DNA from: Sinomonas sp. ASV322
Lineage (GTDB): Bacteria > Actinomycetota > Actinomycetes > Actinomycetales > Micrococcaceae
DNA: 64,000 nucleotides
Direction of reading: 5' to 3'
Assembly (NCBI RefSeq): GCF_030908245.1
Contig: NZ_JAVFJJ010000010.1
Coordinates: 62,001 to 126,000, forward strand
A program made the translations under genes and the position numbers. The notes below the pieces were generated by a model, which saw only the letters and a program-made list of their open reading frames with translations, made no database searches and had not been told where the DNA came from. Shown here piece by piece: positions 16,686 through 23,762 of the stretch; positions within the stretch are counted from its first letter, which is position 1, and every line of letters begins with the position of its first letter.

Positions 16686-17119
16686 TCAAGCCCACTCGAC
16701 GAGCACGCGCGCAGCTTGCTCGGGCACGGAGAGGTCCACGCCCGTGAGCTCGTGGAGCCGCGCGATCCACCGGGCTCCCGCGGCTCCCGCCAGAAGCCGT
16801 ACACAATGCTGCCGGTCTCATAGACATGCACGCGGACGCGGCCGGGCACCCCGCTCCCGAGAGCGCGGATAGCGGCGCCGGCGGCACCCGTCCCCGCGGC
16901 CAGGACGAACGACGCCGCGGGGCTGACCCGGAGCGCGGCCCCGATGCGGGCGAGGACCAGGTGTGCTCCCGGACTATCGGCGGATGCGCCGACACAGCGA
17001 TGCAGCGTCAGCGCGAAAGTGCCGCGGAACCACTCCGGATGCCAGTCAAAACTCGTCCTCGGCGTCGTCCCTTGACACACGCGACCACTCGCGGGGAACA
17101 GGATCAGCCTGTCAGACAC
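16686..17119 (-). pseudogene. frameshifted hypothetical gene
   Basis: From GTG at 17119 (GGGAG just upstream) one frame reads ...FDWHPEWFRGTFALTL... through VYETGSIVYGFWREP near 16785. There it turns into Arg/Ser-rich nonsense. The +1-shifted frame then gives a natural-looking ending, WIARLHELTGVDLSVPEQAA then RVLVEWA, and stops at 16686. Both parts look coding and meet at a GGAGCCGCGGGAGCCCGG run, a plausible slippage site. The intact protein would be about 140 residues. Family not recognised. A sequencing error is the alternative to a true pseudogene. Confidence 0.6.
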
Positions 17120-17175
17120 TTACTCCCGCCAACAAGGCGGTCACGAGTCGTTGGCGGATGCTCGCCCAGCGAGGG

Positions 17176-17454
17176 TCAGAGCCCCTCGATCGTGTAGCGG
17201 CGCTCGATCCCAGCCGTGGCACGTCCCCATTCGCTGCTCGCGACTCGGTCTTGGTGGGCTTTGAATGCCCCGGCGTCGCGGAACAATTCCTCAACCTGCC
17301 ATACCAACGGGTCATCGGTGGGGGTCACGCAAAAAGAGACACAGCCATTTTCGGCGCGCGTGAGCGCGATATGACGTTCAAGATGGTCGACGACGACGGC
17401 AATGTCGTTGTCGTCGCGGCACACGAGCAGTCCATGGAGACGAATTTCAGTCAT
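17176..17454 (-). CDS. ABM-domain putative monooxygenase
   Basis: 92 residues from MTEIRLHGLLVCRDDNDIAVVV. The product has the ferredoxin-like alpha/beta pattern of antibiotic-biosynthesis-monooxygenase proteins: HLERHIALTRAENGCVSFCV followed by WQVEELFRDAGAFKAHQDRVASSEW. Members are small dimeric enzymes or binding proteins, often acting on quinols or aromatics. The start at 17454 matches the family; an ATG six codons earlier (17472) is the alternative. It is the only intact-looking gene in the 16.6-18.6 kb segment. Confidence 0.85.
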   Translation of the reverse strand: MTEIRLHGLLVCRDDNDIAVVVDHLERHIALTRAENGCVSFCVTPTDDPLVWQVEELFRDAGAFKAHQDRVASSEWGRATAGIERRYTIEGL

Positions 17455-17599
17455 CGAGCCATCTTCTCGCATTACCCGTGGACCTCACCTGCCCTAGAGG
17501 ATGAACCGATTCGGAACGCAGCCATCCGAGTTCTCGCCAAAGATAACCGCAGGATTCGCCCAAATCCGTCCCACGAGCGTTCATCCTTGGGATGATCGT

Positions 17600-17653
17600 C
17601 TCGTAGGGCCCAACCGCTTCGGGCATTGGGGTGCGGCGGCTGGGCCCTACGAG
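17600..17653. terminator. 13-bp perfect inverted repeat
   Basis: CTCGTAGGGCCCA (17600-17612) pairs with TGGGCCCTACGAG (17641-17653), 28-nt loop, followed by CCCTCTTTCG. It may be a terminator or the remnant end of a lost gene; no coding frame next to it is convincing. Confidence 0.5.
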
Positions 17654-18010
17654 CCCTCTTTCGACTGACACCGGGAGTATTTTTTGAGCAAGAACCCCTC
17701 CGGACCAGCGGCCTCCGGCCCCGCCGGGCCGCTTTCCTCAACAACGACATCTTGGACCGTCAAGAAGTCGGGCGAATGGGGCGGCGACCCGGACCTCCAG
17801 CCCAGATCGCTGCGGCTCGGTGCGCAGGATCCGACCGGCAGTCTGGCTCCGACCGTAGGCATGTGTCGCGAACTCGAGTGGCCGTCGTTCCAGGCCTAGA
17901 CCGCAAGCAGGCTCTCAAGCGGCTCCCCCGCGCAAATGCGGCGGAGCAGCTCAGGCTCGGCGGCGTCGGATTCCTCGGCGGGGCCGACGACGGCGGAGGC
18001 CGCCTCGGGC
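17654..18010. other. stretch without a supported gene
   Basis: A plus-strand frame from TTG 17684 to 17899 (71 codons) has GGGAG just upstream but a Ser/Thr/Pro/Gly-rich product unlike any family. On the minus strand a frame ends at 17896 with PELLRRICAGEPLESLLAV, which could be the tail of a decayed gene. Neither is strong enough to call as a gene. Confidence 0.35.
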
Positions 18011-18136
18011 GTGCCGAGCGTCGACGGCATCTCGCACAACGAGGCCGAGTTCACGCGGGACGAGGACCTCGTGGCCGGGGTTGCCGTGCTGACCGAGGTC
18101 GTCGAGCGGCTCGCGGCGGGCGATCTGGCGGATTGA
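18011..18136 (+). pseudogene. C-terminal remnant of an M20-type amidase (AllC/carbamoylase-like)
   Basis: The frame VPSVDGISHNEAEFTRDEDL and onward to VVERLAAGDLAD then stop matches the last 40 or so residues of Zn-dependent N-carbamoyl-L-amino-acid hydrolases and allantoate amidohydrolases, where GGISHxPAE(F/W)T is conserved. No in-frame upstream part of the enzyme (about 400 residues) is present, so this is a deletion remnant. It ends 23 bp before repeat copy D. Confidence 0.65.
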
Positions 18137-18159
18137 GCGGGGGCATGCCGCGTTCCTGA

Positions 18160-18246
18160 CCGGTTGCACTTTCCCAATCAGTCGGGAACGCGGCGTGTCG
18201 CCGCGGGGCGCGATCGGCCGGCCGAACAAACGGATAGGAACGCGGG
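18160..18246 (+). repeat. 87-bp dispersed intergenic element, copy D
   Basis: Begins CCGGTTGCACTTTCCCAATC and ends GGATAGGAACGCGGG, 87 bp. The centre is more diverged from B and C, but CGGCGTGTC is kept at the same offset. It follows the amidase remnant. Confidence 0.75.
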
Positions 18247-18606
18247 TCGGGCCTCCCCCGAGCAGCGCAACCCCGGTCGCTGGCGCCGCCGGGCGTGACA
18301 ACTCCGGCGAAATCGTCTAGCGTCACTTCTAACTGCAGCTTTCACGTGGGGGATGAGCATGGCAGCAACAAGATGGCGCGACGCGAGACGCCGAGCACAT
18401 GGCTCGGCAGAACCGCCCTGCACCTCGCCAGCATCGCTTCCCCTCGGTGACCACAAGCTGGCGGCGGTCCGCGTACGCCCCCTCGCGGGCCGCCGTCGTC
18501 CCTCCGGCCCCCTTCCTTCAGGGGTCACATCGCGCGGGTGCAGCGCCGTTCATGGGTCATGTCCCGCGGATGGAGCCACCCAGGGTGACCCCACACGAGG
18601 TGGCGG
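18247..18606. other. intergenic stretch with a degenerate palindrome
   Basis: No supported gene. A frame starting at 18353 after GGGGG has an Arg/Pro-rich product and runs through the palindrome, so it is not called. A degenerate nested palindrome of the TCACGTCC family lies at 18521-18592. Confidence 0.4.
18521..18592. repeat. degenerate TCACGTCC-family inverted repeat
   Basis: Outer arms GGGGTCAC (18521-18528) and GTGACCCC (18585-18592) enclose a further half-site GGGTCATGTCCCGCGG (18554-18569). It lies 15 bp beyond the 3' end of the SRPBCC gene and resembles the nested array at 10685-10783. Confidence 0.6.
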
Positions 18607-19068
18607 TCATACGGTCGTCGCGACCTGCGACAGCCGGGCGAGGCCCTTTTCGAAGTCCTTGCCGACCATCTTGTCCATGTTCATGAAGAGCGCGAAGATC
18701 TGCGCGACGCCGCGGTTCTCGCCCGTCATCGTCCATGTCACGCGCGTGCCACCGGATTGGGGCTCGAGCGTGAAGGACGTGGGGTTGACCGCCTTCCACG
18801 GCTTGAGGAATTCGAGCCGGAGGGCGACGCGGCTGGGCTCGGTCGATTCGACGATCTCCATGCGACCAGACCCGACCTTGCGATTGCCCTGCCAGGCGTA
18901 TTGGGCCCCGACGCCGGATTCCGGGCCGGAATAGGCTCGCTCGAGCGTGGGGTCGAGGTCCTCCCACGGCGACCACGACGTCCAGTTGTGGAAGCTGTTG
19001 ATGTGCGGGAAGATCTGCTCCGGCGGAGCGGGGATGAAGGCGCTACGAGTGATCGTGAAGGCAGACAT
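18607..19068 (-). CDS. SRPBCC-family (START/polyketide-cyclase-like) protein
   Basis: 153 residues. The lipid/ligand-binding helix-grip fold is shown by ITRSAFIPAPPEQIFPHINSFHNWTSWSPWEDLDP (strand 1 plus the helix after PAPPEQ) and by the C-terminal helix FALFMNMDKMVGKDFEKGLARLSQ, typical of polyketide_cyc2/SRPBCC proteins. It likely binds a hydrophobic ligand; no catalytic site is evident. The ATG at 19068 is fixed by TACCAT 6 nt upstream on the minus strand. Monocistronic. Confidence 0.9.
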   Translation of the reverse strand: MSAFTITRSAFIPAPPEQIFPHINSFHNWTSWSPWEDLDPTLERAYSGPESGVGAQYAWQGNRKVGSGRMEIVESTEPSRVALRLEFLKPWKAVNPTSFTLEPQSGGTRVTWTMTGENRGVAQIFALFMNMDKMVGKDFEKGLARLSQVATTV

Positions 19069-19074
19069 GCCCTC

Positions 19075-19080
19075 ATGGTA
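19075..19080 (-). promoter_or_regulatory. -10-like element TACCAT, leaderless start
   Basis: On the minus strand TACCAT-GAGGGC-ATG. The 6-nt gap is too short for a normal ribosome-binding site plus spacer, so the mRNA probably begins at the ATG. Confidence 0.55.
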
Positions 19081-19151
19081 GGGCGCGCGCCGCCGGGTGA
19101 GAACGATCGGCATCGTCGCCGCGCCGTGCCTCGACGTCCGCCGCCACGAGC

Positions 19152-20504
19152 CTACGACGGCGACACGGCCGGGGTTCGGGCCAGGCGACTGAGCAGGCGC
19201 GCCACGATCTCGGCCTCATCGGCCATCGTGAGGCGGTAGTCGCGCACCACGACCCGACCCCCGACTACCACATGCTTCGGCCGCCGACCCGGCGAGGCCC
19301 ACAGGAGCCCGCCGATCGGGTCGTGGACGCCCGCATCGGCTGCCCCGGAGACGTCCCATACGCACAGATCGCCCGCCGAACCCGGGCTGAGATGCCCAAG
19401 CTCGGGGCGCCCGAGCCCAGCGGCGGAACCTGCGGTGGCCATGCCGAGCACGGTCCGCGCGGGGAGCTGCGGCCCCACGAGGCCCGAGACTTGCATCGCG
19501 AGCCGCGCGTCGGCGAGGAGATGCCCCGCGTCGTTGCTTCCCCCGCCGCTCGTTCCGAGGCCGACGACGACGCCCGCCCCGAGCAGGGCCGCAACCGGCG
19601 CGACGCCCCAGCCCATGGGCACGTCGCAGCCCGGCGCATGCGTCGCGCTCACGCCAGCGCGCGCCAGCAGGGAAATCTCCGCGGGCGTGACGTCGCACAA
19701 ATGGGCAATGGTGACGTCTGGCTCGAGCCAACCCCATTCGTCGAGGAGCTCGAGCGGGCGCCGCCCGTAGCGCTCGAACGCGATCGCGGTGTCCACCTGC
19801 TCGTTGGCCTGCGTTCGGCGGCGAAGGCCGTAACGGGCCGCGACGGCTCCGAGCGCGGCATAGGTCTCACGCGAATCGGAGTGCACGCCGGCGGGGCCGA
19901 CGGCGACCTGGATCATCCCGTCGGCGCTCACCCCGCCGGGACGCACGCCGCCGGCTCCGTCCGGGACGATCGCGGTCGCGATCGCCTCGGCGGACTCACC
20001 CGCCCACTCGGGATCGTCCCTCGCCGAGCCCCTCACGAAGGCGAGCCGCGCGCCGAGGGACCGGACGGCGTCGGCCGTCGCACGCGCCAAGGCGACCGCA
20101 TCCGAGATCGGGACCCCGTGCGGCCAATTCAGGTGGTGATCCGCGATGGTCGTCACGCCACACAGGAGGCTCTCGGCGGCGCCCACGGAAGCCGCAACGG
20201 CGTACGCGTCCGGGTCGTGGCCCACGCGCGCGTACGCGGACGCCATCGCGGGCAGCCAGTCCGCCATCGCGACCCCTCGCGTCCCGGGCAGCGTGCGGAA
20301 CGCGCTCTGCAGGAGGTGGTGGTGTGCGTTGACGAGCCCCGGCGTGACGACGCAGCCCGAGGCATCGAGCACCGTCCGGCGCGGGGAACCGTCGTCGAGG
20401 GTGAGATCGCCGCTTCTCTCAGCGAACGAGCCGTGTTCTGCGGACGAGCCGCGTAGCGCGGACGAATCCGCGAAGATGCGCTCGGCGGACGTGATCGTGA
20501 GCAT
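19152..20504 (-). CDS. amidohydrolase-family deaminase (8-oxoguanine/hydroxyatrazine deaminase-like)
   Basis: 450 residues. CVVTPGLVNAHHHLLQSAFR carries the first metal-binding His pair, TIAHLCDVTPAEI a later conserved His, and VGLGTSGGGSNDAGHLLADAR the C-terminal active-site segment of the TrzA/AtzB/8-oxoguanine deaminase group. An Asp is expected in that last loop, and SND is seen. It probably hydrolyses an exocyclic amino group of a purine, triazine or similar N-heterocycle. TATAAC lies 6 nt before the ATG. Same strand as, but 46 bp downstream of, the PDR reductase; part of the catabolic island. Confidence 0.87.
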   Translation of the reverse strand: MLTITSAERIFADSSALRGSSAEHGSFAERSGDLTLDDGSPRRTVLDASGCVVTPGLVNAHHHLLQSAFRTLPGTRGVAMADWLPAMASAYARVGHDPDAYAVAASVGAAESLLCGVTTIADHHLNWPHGVPISDAVALARATADAVRSLGARLAFVRGSARDDPEWAGESAEAIATAIVPDGAGGVRPGGVSADGMIQVAVGPAGVHSDSRETYAALGAVAARYGLRRRTQANEQVDTAIAFERYGRRPLELLDEWGWLEPDVTIAHLCDVTPAEISLLARAGVSATHAPGCDVPMGWGVAPVAALLGAGVVVGLGTSGGGSNDAGHLLADARLAMQVSGLVGPQLPARTVLGMATAGSAAGLGRPELGHLSPGSAGDLCVWDVSGAADAGVHDPIGGLLWASPGRRPKHVVVGGRVVVRDYRLTMADEAEIVARLLSRLARTPAVSPS

Positions 20505-20510
20505 GAGCTG

Positions 20511-20516
20511 GTTATA
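20511..20516 (-). promoter_or_regulatory. -10-like element TATAAC, leaderless start
   Basis: On the minus strand TATAAC-CAGCTC-ATG, a close match to the actinobacterial -10 with a 6-nt gap. The deaminase can therefore be transcribed independently of the reductase gene upstream. Confidence 0.6.
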
Positions 20517-20550
20517 GCAACGAGTTGTGACGGGCTTGTTTCCGTGCGGC

Positions 20551-21507
20551 CTACAGCTCGAGCACGAGCTTCCCGCCGCGCGAGCGGGAGACGCAGATCA
20601 TCATGCTCCGATTCGCGGCCTGCTCGTCCTCGCTCAGGATCGAGTCCCGGTGGTCGGCCGCCCCTTCAAGAATCACGGTCTCGCACGTCCCGCACGTGCC
20701 CTCGCGGCACGACGAGAGCACAAGCACCCCGGCCTCCTCGGCGACGTCGAGGATCGAGCGGTCGCTCGGCACCGCGAGCGTCTGCCCCGAGAGCGCGAGC
20801 TCAACCTCGAACGAAACATCGACCGTCGCGCCGAGGTCCTTGGGCGCGAAGCGCTCCATGCGCAGCGACCCGTGGGGCCAGGCCCCCATGGCCGATTCCA
20901 CGGCGTCCATGAGCCGCGCCGGCCCGCAGCAGTACACCGCGGCTCCCGCCACGGGCTGCCCGAGCAGCTCGTCGAGGTCGAGCCGCATTCCCACGCCGCT
21001 CACCCACAGCTCGACCTTCCCGGGATGCGCGCGCTCGAGGTCCTCGGCGAAGGCCATCGACGCGAGAGAACGCCCGGCGTAGACGAGGCGCCACGGCGTT
21101 CCGCTTGCTTCGGCCGCCTCGATCATGGGCAGGATCGGTGTGATCCCGATGCCTCCCGCGATGAAGAGCGCGGGCACGCCGGGCTGGAACTCGAAATGGT
21201 TGAGGGGGCCGCGGGCTCGCAGCGGGGTCCCGGCGACGAGGCCGTCGTGGACGAACGCCGAGCCGCCTCGGCCGGCGTCCTCACGCAGCACGGCGACGCG
21301 CCACTCCGCGTCGTCGAGCGGCCCGCACAGCGAATACTGGCGTTCCTCGCCGCTCGGCAGGACGAGGTCGATGTGCGCGCCGGGCCGCCACGCGGGAAGG
21401 TCACCGCCGTGCGCGGCGGCCAGATCGAGAACGACGACGCCGTCCGCGACGGCGCGTTTCGACGCCACGACGACGTCGTGTTCAGTGTGGGACGGGGAGT
21501 CGATCAT
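20551..21507 (-). CDS. PDR/VanB-type ferredoxin-reductase (Rieske oxygenase partner-type)
   Basis: 318 residues in the phthalate dioxygenase reductase order: flavin domain (RQYSLCGP, about 77), NAD domain (FIAGGIGITPILPMI, about 130), then a plant-type 2Fe-2S domain with SCREGTCGTCET and a final MMIC, giving the four ligand cysteines. It transfers electrons from NAD(P)H through flavin to an oxygenase. Its start overlaps the stop of the XRE-cupin regulator by 4 nt (ATGA), so the two are translationally coupled. No oxygenase component is present anywhere in the window. Confidence 0.93.
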   Translation of the reverse strand: MIDSPSHTEHDVVVASKRAVADGVVVLDLAAAHGGDLPAWRPGAHIDLVLPSGEERQYSLCGPLDDAEWRVAVLREDAGRGGSAFVHDGLVAGTPLRARGPLNHFEFQPGVPALFIAGGIGITPILPMIEAAEASGTPWRLVYAGRSLASMAFAEDLERAHPGKVELWVSGVGMRLDLDELLGQPVAGAAVYCCGPARLMDAVESAMGAWPHGSLRMERFAPKDLGATVDVSFEVELALSGQTLAVPSDRSILDVAEEAGVLVLSSCREGTCGTCETVILEGAADHRDSILSEDEQAANRSMMICVSRSRGGKLVLEL

Positions 21508-22244
21508 TCATCCTCCAGGGACGTGGCTTCGGGCTTCTGTTTCACGACGACGAGGTGGTAGGGCGATCCGTCGGGCGAGCACCAGCGGTGCGAGGTGCCT
21601 CCGCGGTAGTAGACGGAGTCCCCCGGATCCAGGCGAACGGTCCCCTCGCGATCGAGGTCGAGCAGGATCGAACCGCTGATGACGTAGATGAACTCGTCTT
21701 CGGGGTGGCGGAAATAGTCGCCGAGGTCTGTGTTGGCGCCGCGCCATTCGATGGGGTCGAAGGCCAGCTGCCCGCGCGCGAGCAGCCTCACCTCGCCGTT
21801 CGGGAACTCGCTGCGCGCGCCCTCGCCGGCGCGCAGGACGTCGGGCGCGCCGTCGGTCACGCCGCCCTGCGCCGGATCCCCGGCGGCGAGAAGCTGCACC
21901 TGGGTGGTGCCGAGGGCGGCGGCGATGCGGTCGAGCGAGACCATGCTCGGGCGCGTGTGCCCGCGTTCGAGCTGGCTCAGGAACGGATGCGAGAGACCCG
22001 TGCGCTCAGCGAGCTGGACGAGCGTGAGGCCCCGTGACCGCCGCATCTGCCGGATGCGACTGCCGATGCGCTCTGCCTGCTCGTCCACGACGCGCGACGG
22101 CGCCGGCTCGACATGCAGAGAGGGCGCGCCAGCCGACGGCGCCGGCTCACCGAGCACTTCAGGCACGACGCCCGACGGCGCCGGCTCACCGAGCGCTTCA
22201 GACCCTCCGGAACGGGCCGGATTGGCCGGCGACTTGACGTTCAC
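21504..22244 (-). CDS. XRE-family regulator with C-terminal cupin domain
   Basis: About 246 residues. The helix-turn-helix (IRQMRRSRGLTLVQLAERTGLSHPFLSQLERGHTRPSMVSL) lies in the first half. The cupin (DPIEWRGANTDLGDYFRHPEDEFIYVISGSILLDLDREGTVRLDPGDSVYYRGGTSHRW) is C-terminal and probably senses the pathway substrate. The N-terminal tail carries three EPAPS repeats encoded by a 39-bp tandem repeat. GTG at 22244 with GGGA about 9 nt upstream is preferred; a TTG at 22280 is possible. Divergent from the island's main operon, with a palindromic operator between. Confidence 0.88.
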   Translation of the reverse strand: MNVKSPANPARSGGSEALGEPAPSGVVPEVLGEPAPSAGAPSLHVEPAPSRVVDEQAERIGSRIRQMRRSRGLTLVQLAERTGLSHPFLSQLERGHTRPSMVSLDRIAAALGTTQVQLLAAGDPAQGGVTDGAPDVLRAGEGARSEFPNGEVRLLARGQLAFDPIEWRGANTDLGDYFRHPEDEFIYVISGSILLDLDREGTVRLDPGDSVYYRGGTSHRWCSPDGSPYHLVVVKQKPEATSLEDE

Positions 22245-22323
22245 AGCCGCCGTCCCAGAACTGACTCGCAAGGGAAACAAAGAGAAATCGGGACTTTACA
22301 CATGGGAAACCTCGACTCCGTAG

Positions 22324-22350
22324 CATCAACGATGTTGATGAGATCAACAT
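22324..22350. promoter_or_regulatory. overlapping palindromic operators (ATCAAC/GTTGAT)
   Basis: CATCAAC-GAT-GTTGATG (22324-22340) and ATGTTGAT-GAG-ATCAACAT (22332-22350) are perfect inverted repeats that share the central GTTGAT half-site. They sit in the divergent region between the XRE-cupin regulator and the 22399 operon and stand out as AT-rich. Likely binding site of that regulator. Confidence 0.82.
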
Positions 22351-22398
22351 TCTATCGCCCGCACGATGCCGTGACACCCCCGCCCTTCGGAGGATTCC

Positions 22399-23751
22399 AT
22401 GACGAACTCGCTCCCCCGCCCGGTCACCGCGGTGCGCAATGCGACGCTTGCGGACGGGCGCGTCGTGGACCTCGCGATCGGCTCCGGTCTTGTGAAGGAG
22501 TCCGTGCCGGCGGGCGGGCTAGGTCCCCGAGACCCCGAATCGAGCCTCGACCTCACGGGATGGCTGCTCCTGCCTGCGCCGGCCGAGCCGCACGCGCATC
22601 TCGACAAGGCCCTCAGCTTCGACCGCATCCTCCCGCCGCTCGGCGACCTTCCGTCGGCCATCGCGGCGTGGCGCGCGCACACCGCGACGATGACGGTCGA
22701 ATCGATCGCCGAGCGCGCCCGGACGCAGGCGCTCGCGATGCTCGCCGCAGGCATCACGGCCATCCGCTCCCACGTTGACGTACTGGGCGTGGACGGCCCG
22801 GCGCACGCCCGCGCGAGCATCGAGAAGGCAACGCGCGGGGCCCGCGCCCTCGTGCAGGTCCGCGAGGAACTCGCGGGGCTCATCGACCTCGAACTCGTGG
22901 CCCTCGCGGGCCCGCAGGCCCCGGACCGCCACGTCGAGGCGGTTCTCGACCTCGGCGTCGACCTCGTGGGCGGAGCTCCGCACCTCGCGCCGGACCCCTC
23001 AGCGGATCTCGCCCGGTTGCTCGCCATCGCCGAATGGCGCGGGATCGGCGTCGACCTCCATACGGATGAGAGCCTGTTCGGCCCGGTGACCCTCGACGCC
23101 TTCGCCCGCGCGGTGCGCGGCTGGCCGCGCGACCGCCCGCGCACCGCGGGGCACTGCGTGCGCCTCGGCACGCTCGACACCGATCGGCGGGACCAGATCA
23201 TCGCGGACGTCAGGGCCTCAGACGTCGGCATCGTCACCCTGCCCATCACCAACCTCTACCTCCAGGGCTGGGAGCACCCCGTCTCCATGCCGCGTGGCCT
23301 CGCCCCGCTGCGCGAACTCATCGACGCGGGGGTCCGGCTCGGGGCCGGCGCGGACAATGTCCGCGACCCGTTCAACCCCGTGGGCCGCGGCGACGCGCTC
23401 GAGACGGCCTCGCTCCTCGTCACGGCGGGGCACCTCTCGCCGGACGAGGCGTACGGGCTCGTGAGCGACGGCGCGCGATCCGTCATGGGGCTCCCGCCGG
23501 CCGGAACGGAGGTCGGCGAGCAGGCCGACTTCCTGGCGATCCGCGCCGCGAACCTCACCGAGGCGATCGCGGGCGCGCCGGCCGACCGCATCGTCGTCCA
23601 CCGCGGCCGGATCGTCGCGGCCACCGAACTGCGGCGCGAGCTCCCCGCCGTCCCCACACGGACGACGACGGCGAGCGCCATGGGCGGAATCTCACCGCAT
23701 CCCGCGGCCGCGTTCCCCGCACGCGTCCCGACCGCCGTCCCCGCGTCCTGA
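22399..23751 (+). CDS. amidohydrolase, cytosine-deaminase (CodA)-like
   Basis: 450 residues. EPHAHLDKALSFDR is the metal-binding start of the CodA group (HxHLDK). IRSHVDV, GVDLHTDES, TAGHCVRLG and VRLGAGADNVRDPFNPVG provide the further conserved His, the His of HC, and the terminal Asp. The enzyme probably deaminates or ring-opens a pyrimidine-like or related N-heterocycle. The C-terminal 35 residues are Ala/Pro-rich and poorly structured. CGGAGGATTCC precedes the ATG. First gene of an operon with ABC importer genes starting 11 nt downstream, which suggests its substrate is imported. Confidence 0.88.
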   Translation: MTNSLPRPVTAVRNATLADGRVVDLAIGSGLVKESVPAGGLGPRDPESSLDLTGWLLLPAPAEPHAHLDKALSFDRILPPLGDLPSAIAAWRAHTATMTVESIAERARTQALAMLAAGITAIRSHVDVLGVDGPAHARASIEKATRGARALVQVREELAGLIDLELVALAGPQAPDRHVEAVLDLGVDLVGGAPHLAPDPSADLARLLAIAEWRGIGVDLHTDESLFGPVTLDAFARAVRGWPRDRPRTAGHCVRLGTLDTDRRDQIIADVRASDVGIVTLPITNLYLQGWEHPVSMPRGLAPLRELIDAGVRLGAGADNVRDPFNPVGRGDALETASLLVTAGHLSPDEAYGLVSDGARSVMGLPPAGTEVGEQADFLAIRAANLTEAIAGAPADRIVVHRGRIVAATELRRELPAVPTRTTTASAMGGISPHPAAAFPARVPTAVPAS

Positions 23752-23762
23752 AGGAGACCCCC

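Noticed and set aside
17684-17899. Possible 71-codon plus-strand gene starting TTG
   Set aside because: Only a weak GGGAG upstream, low-complexity product and location in a decayed segment; mentioned in the stretch description but not called as a gene.
18353-18934. 193-codon plus-strand frame
   Set aside because: Runs through the palindrome at 18521 and antisense to the SRPBCC gene; product is Arg/Pro-rich without motifs.
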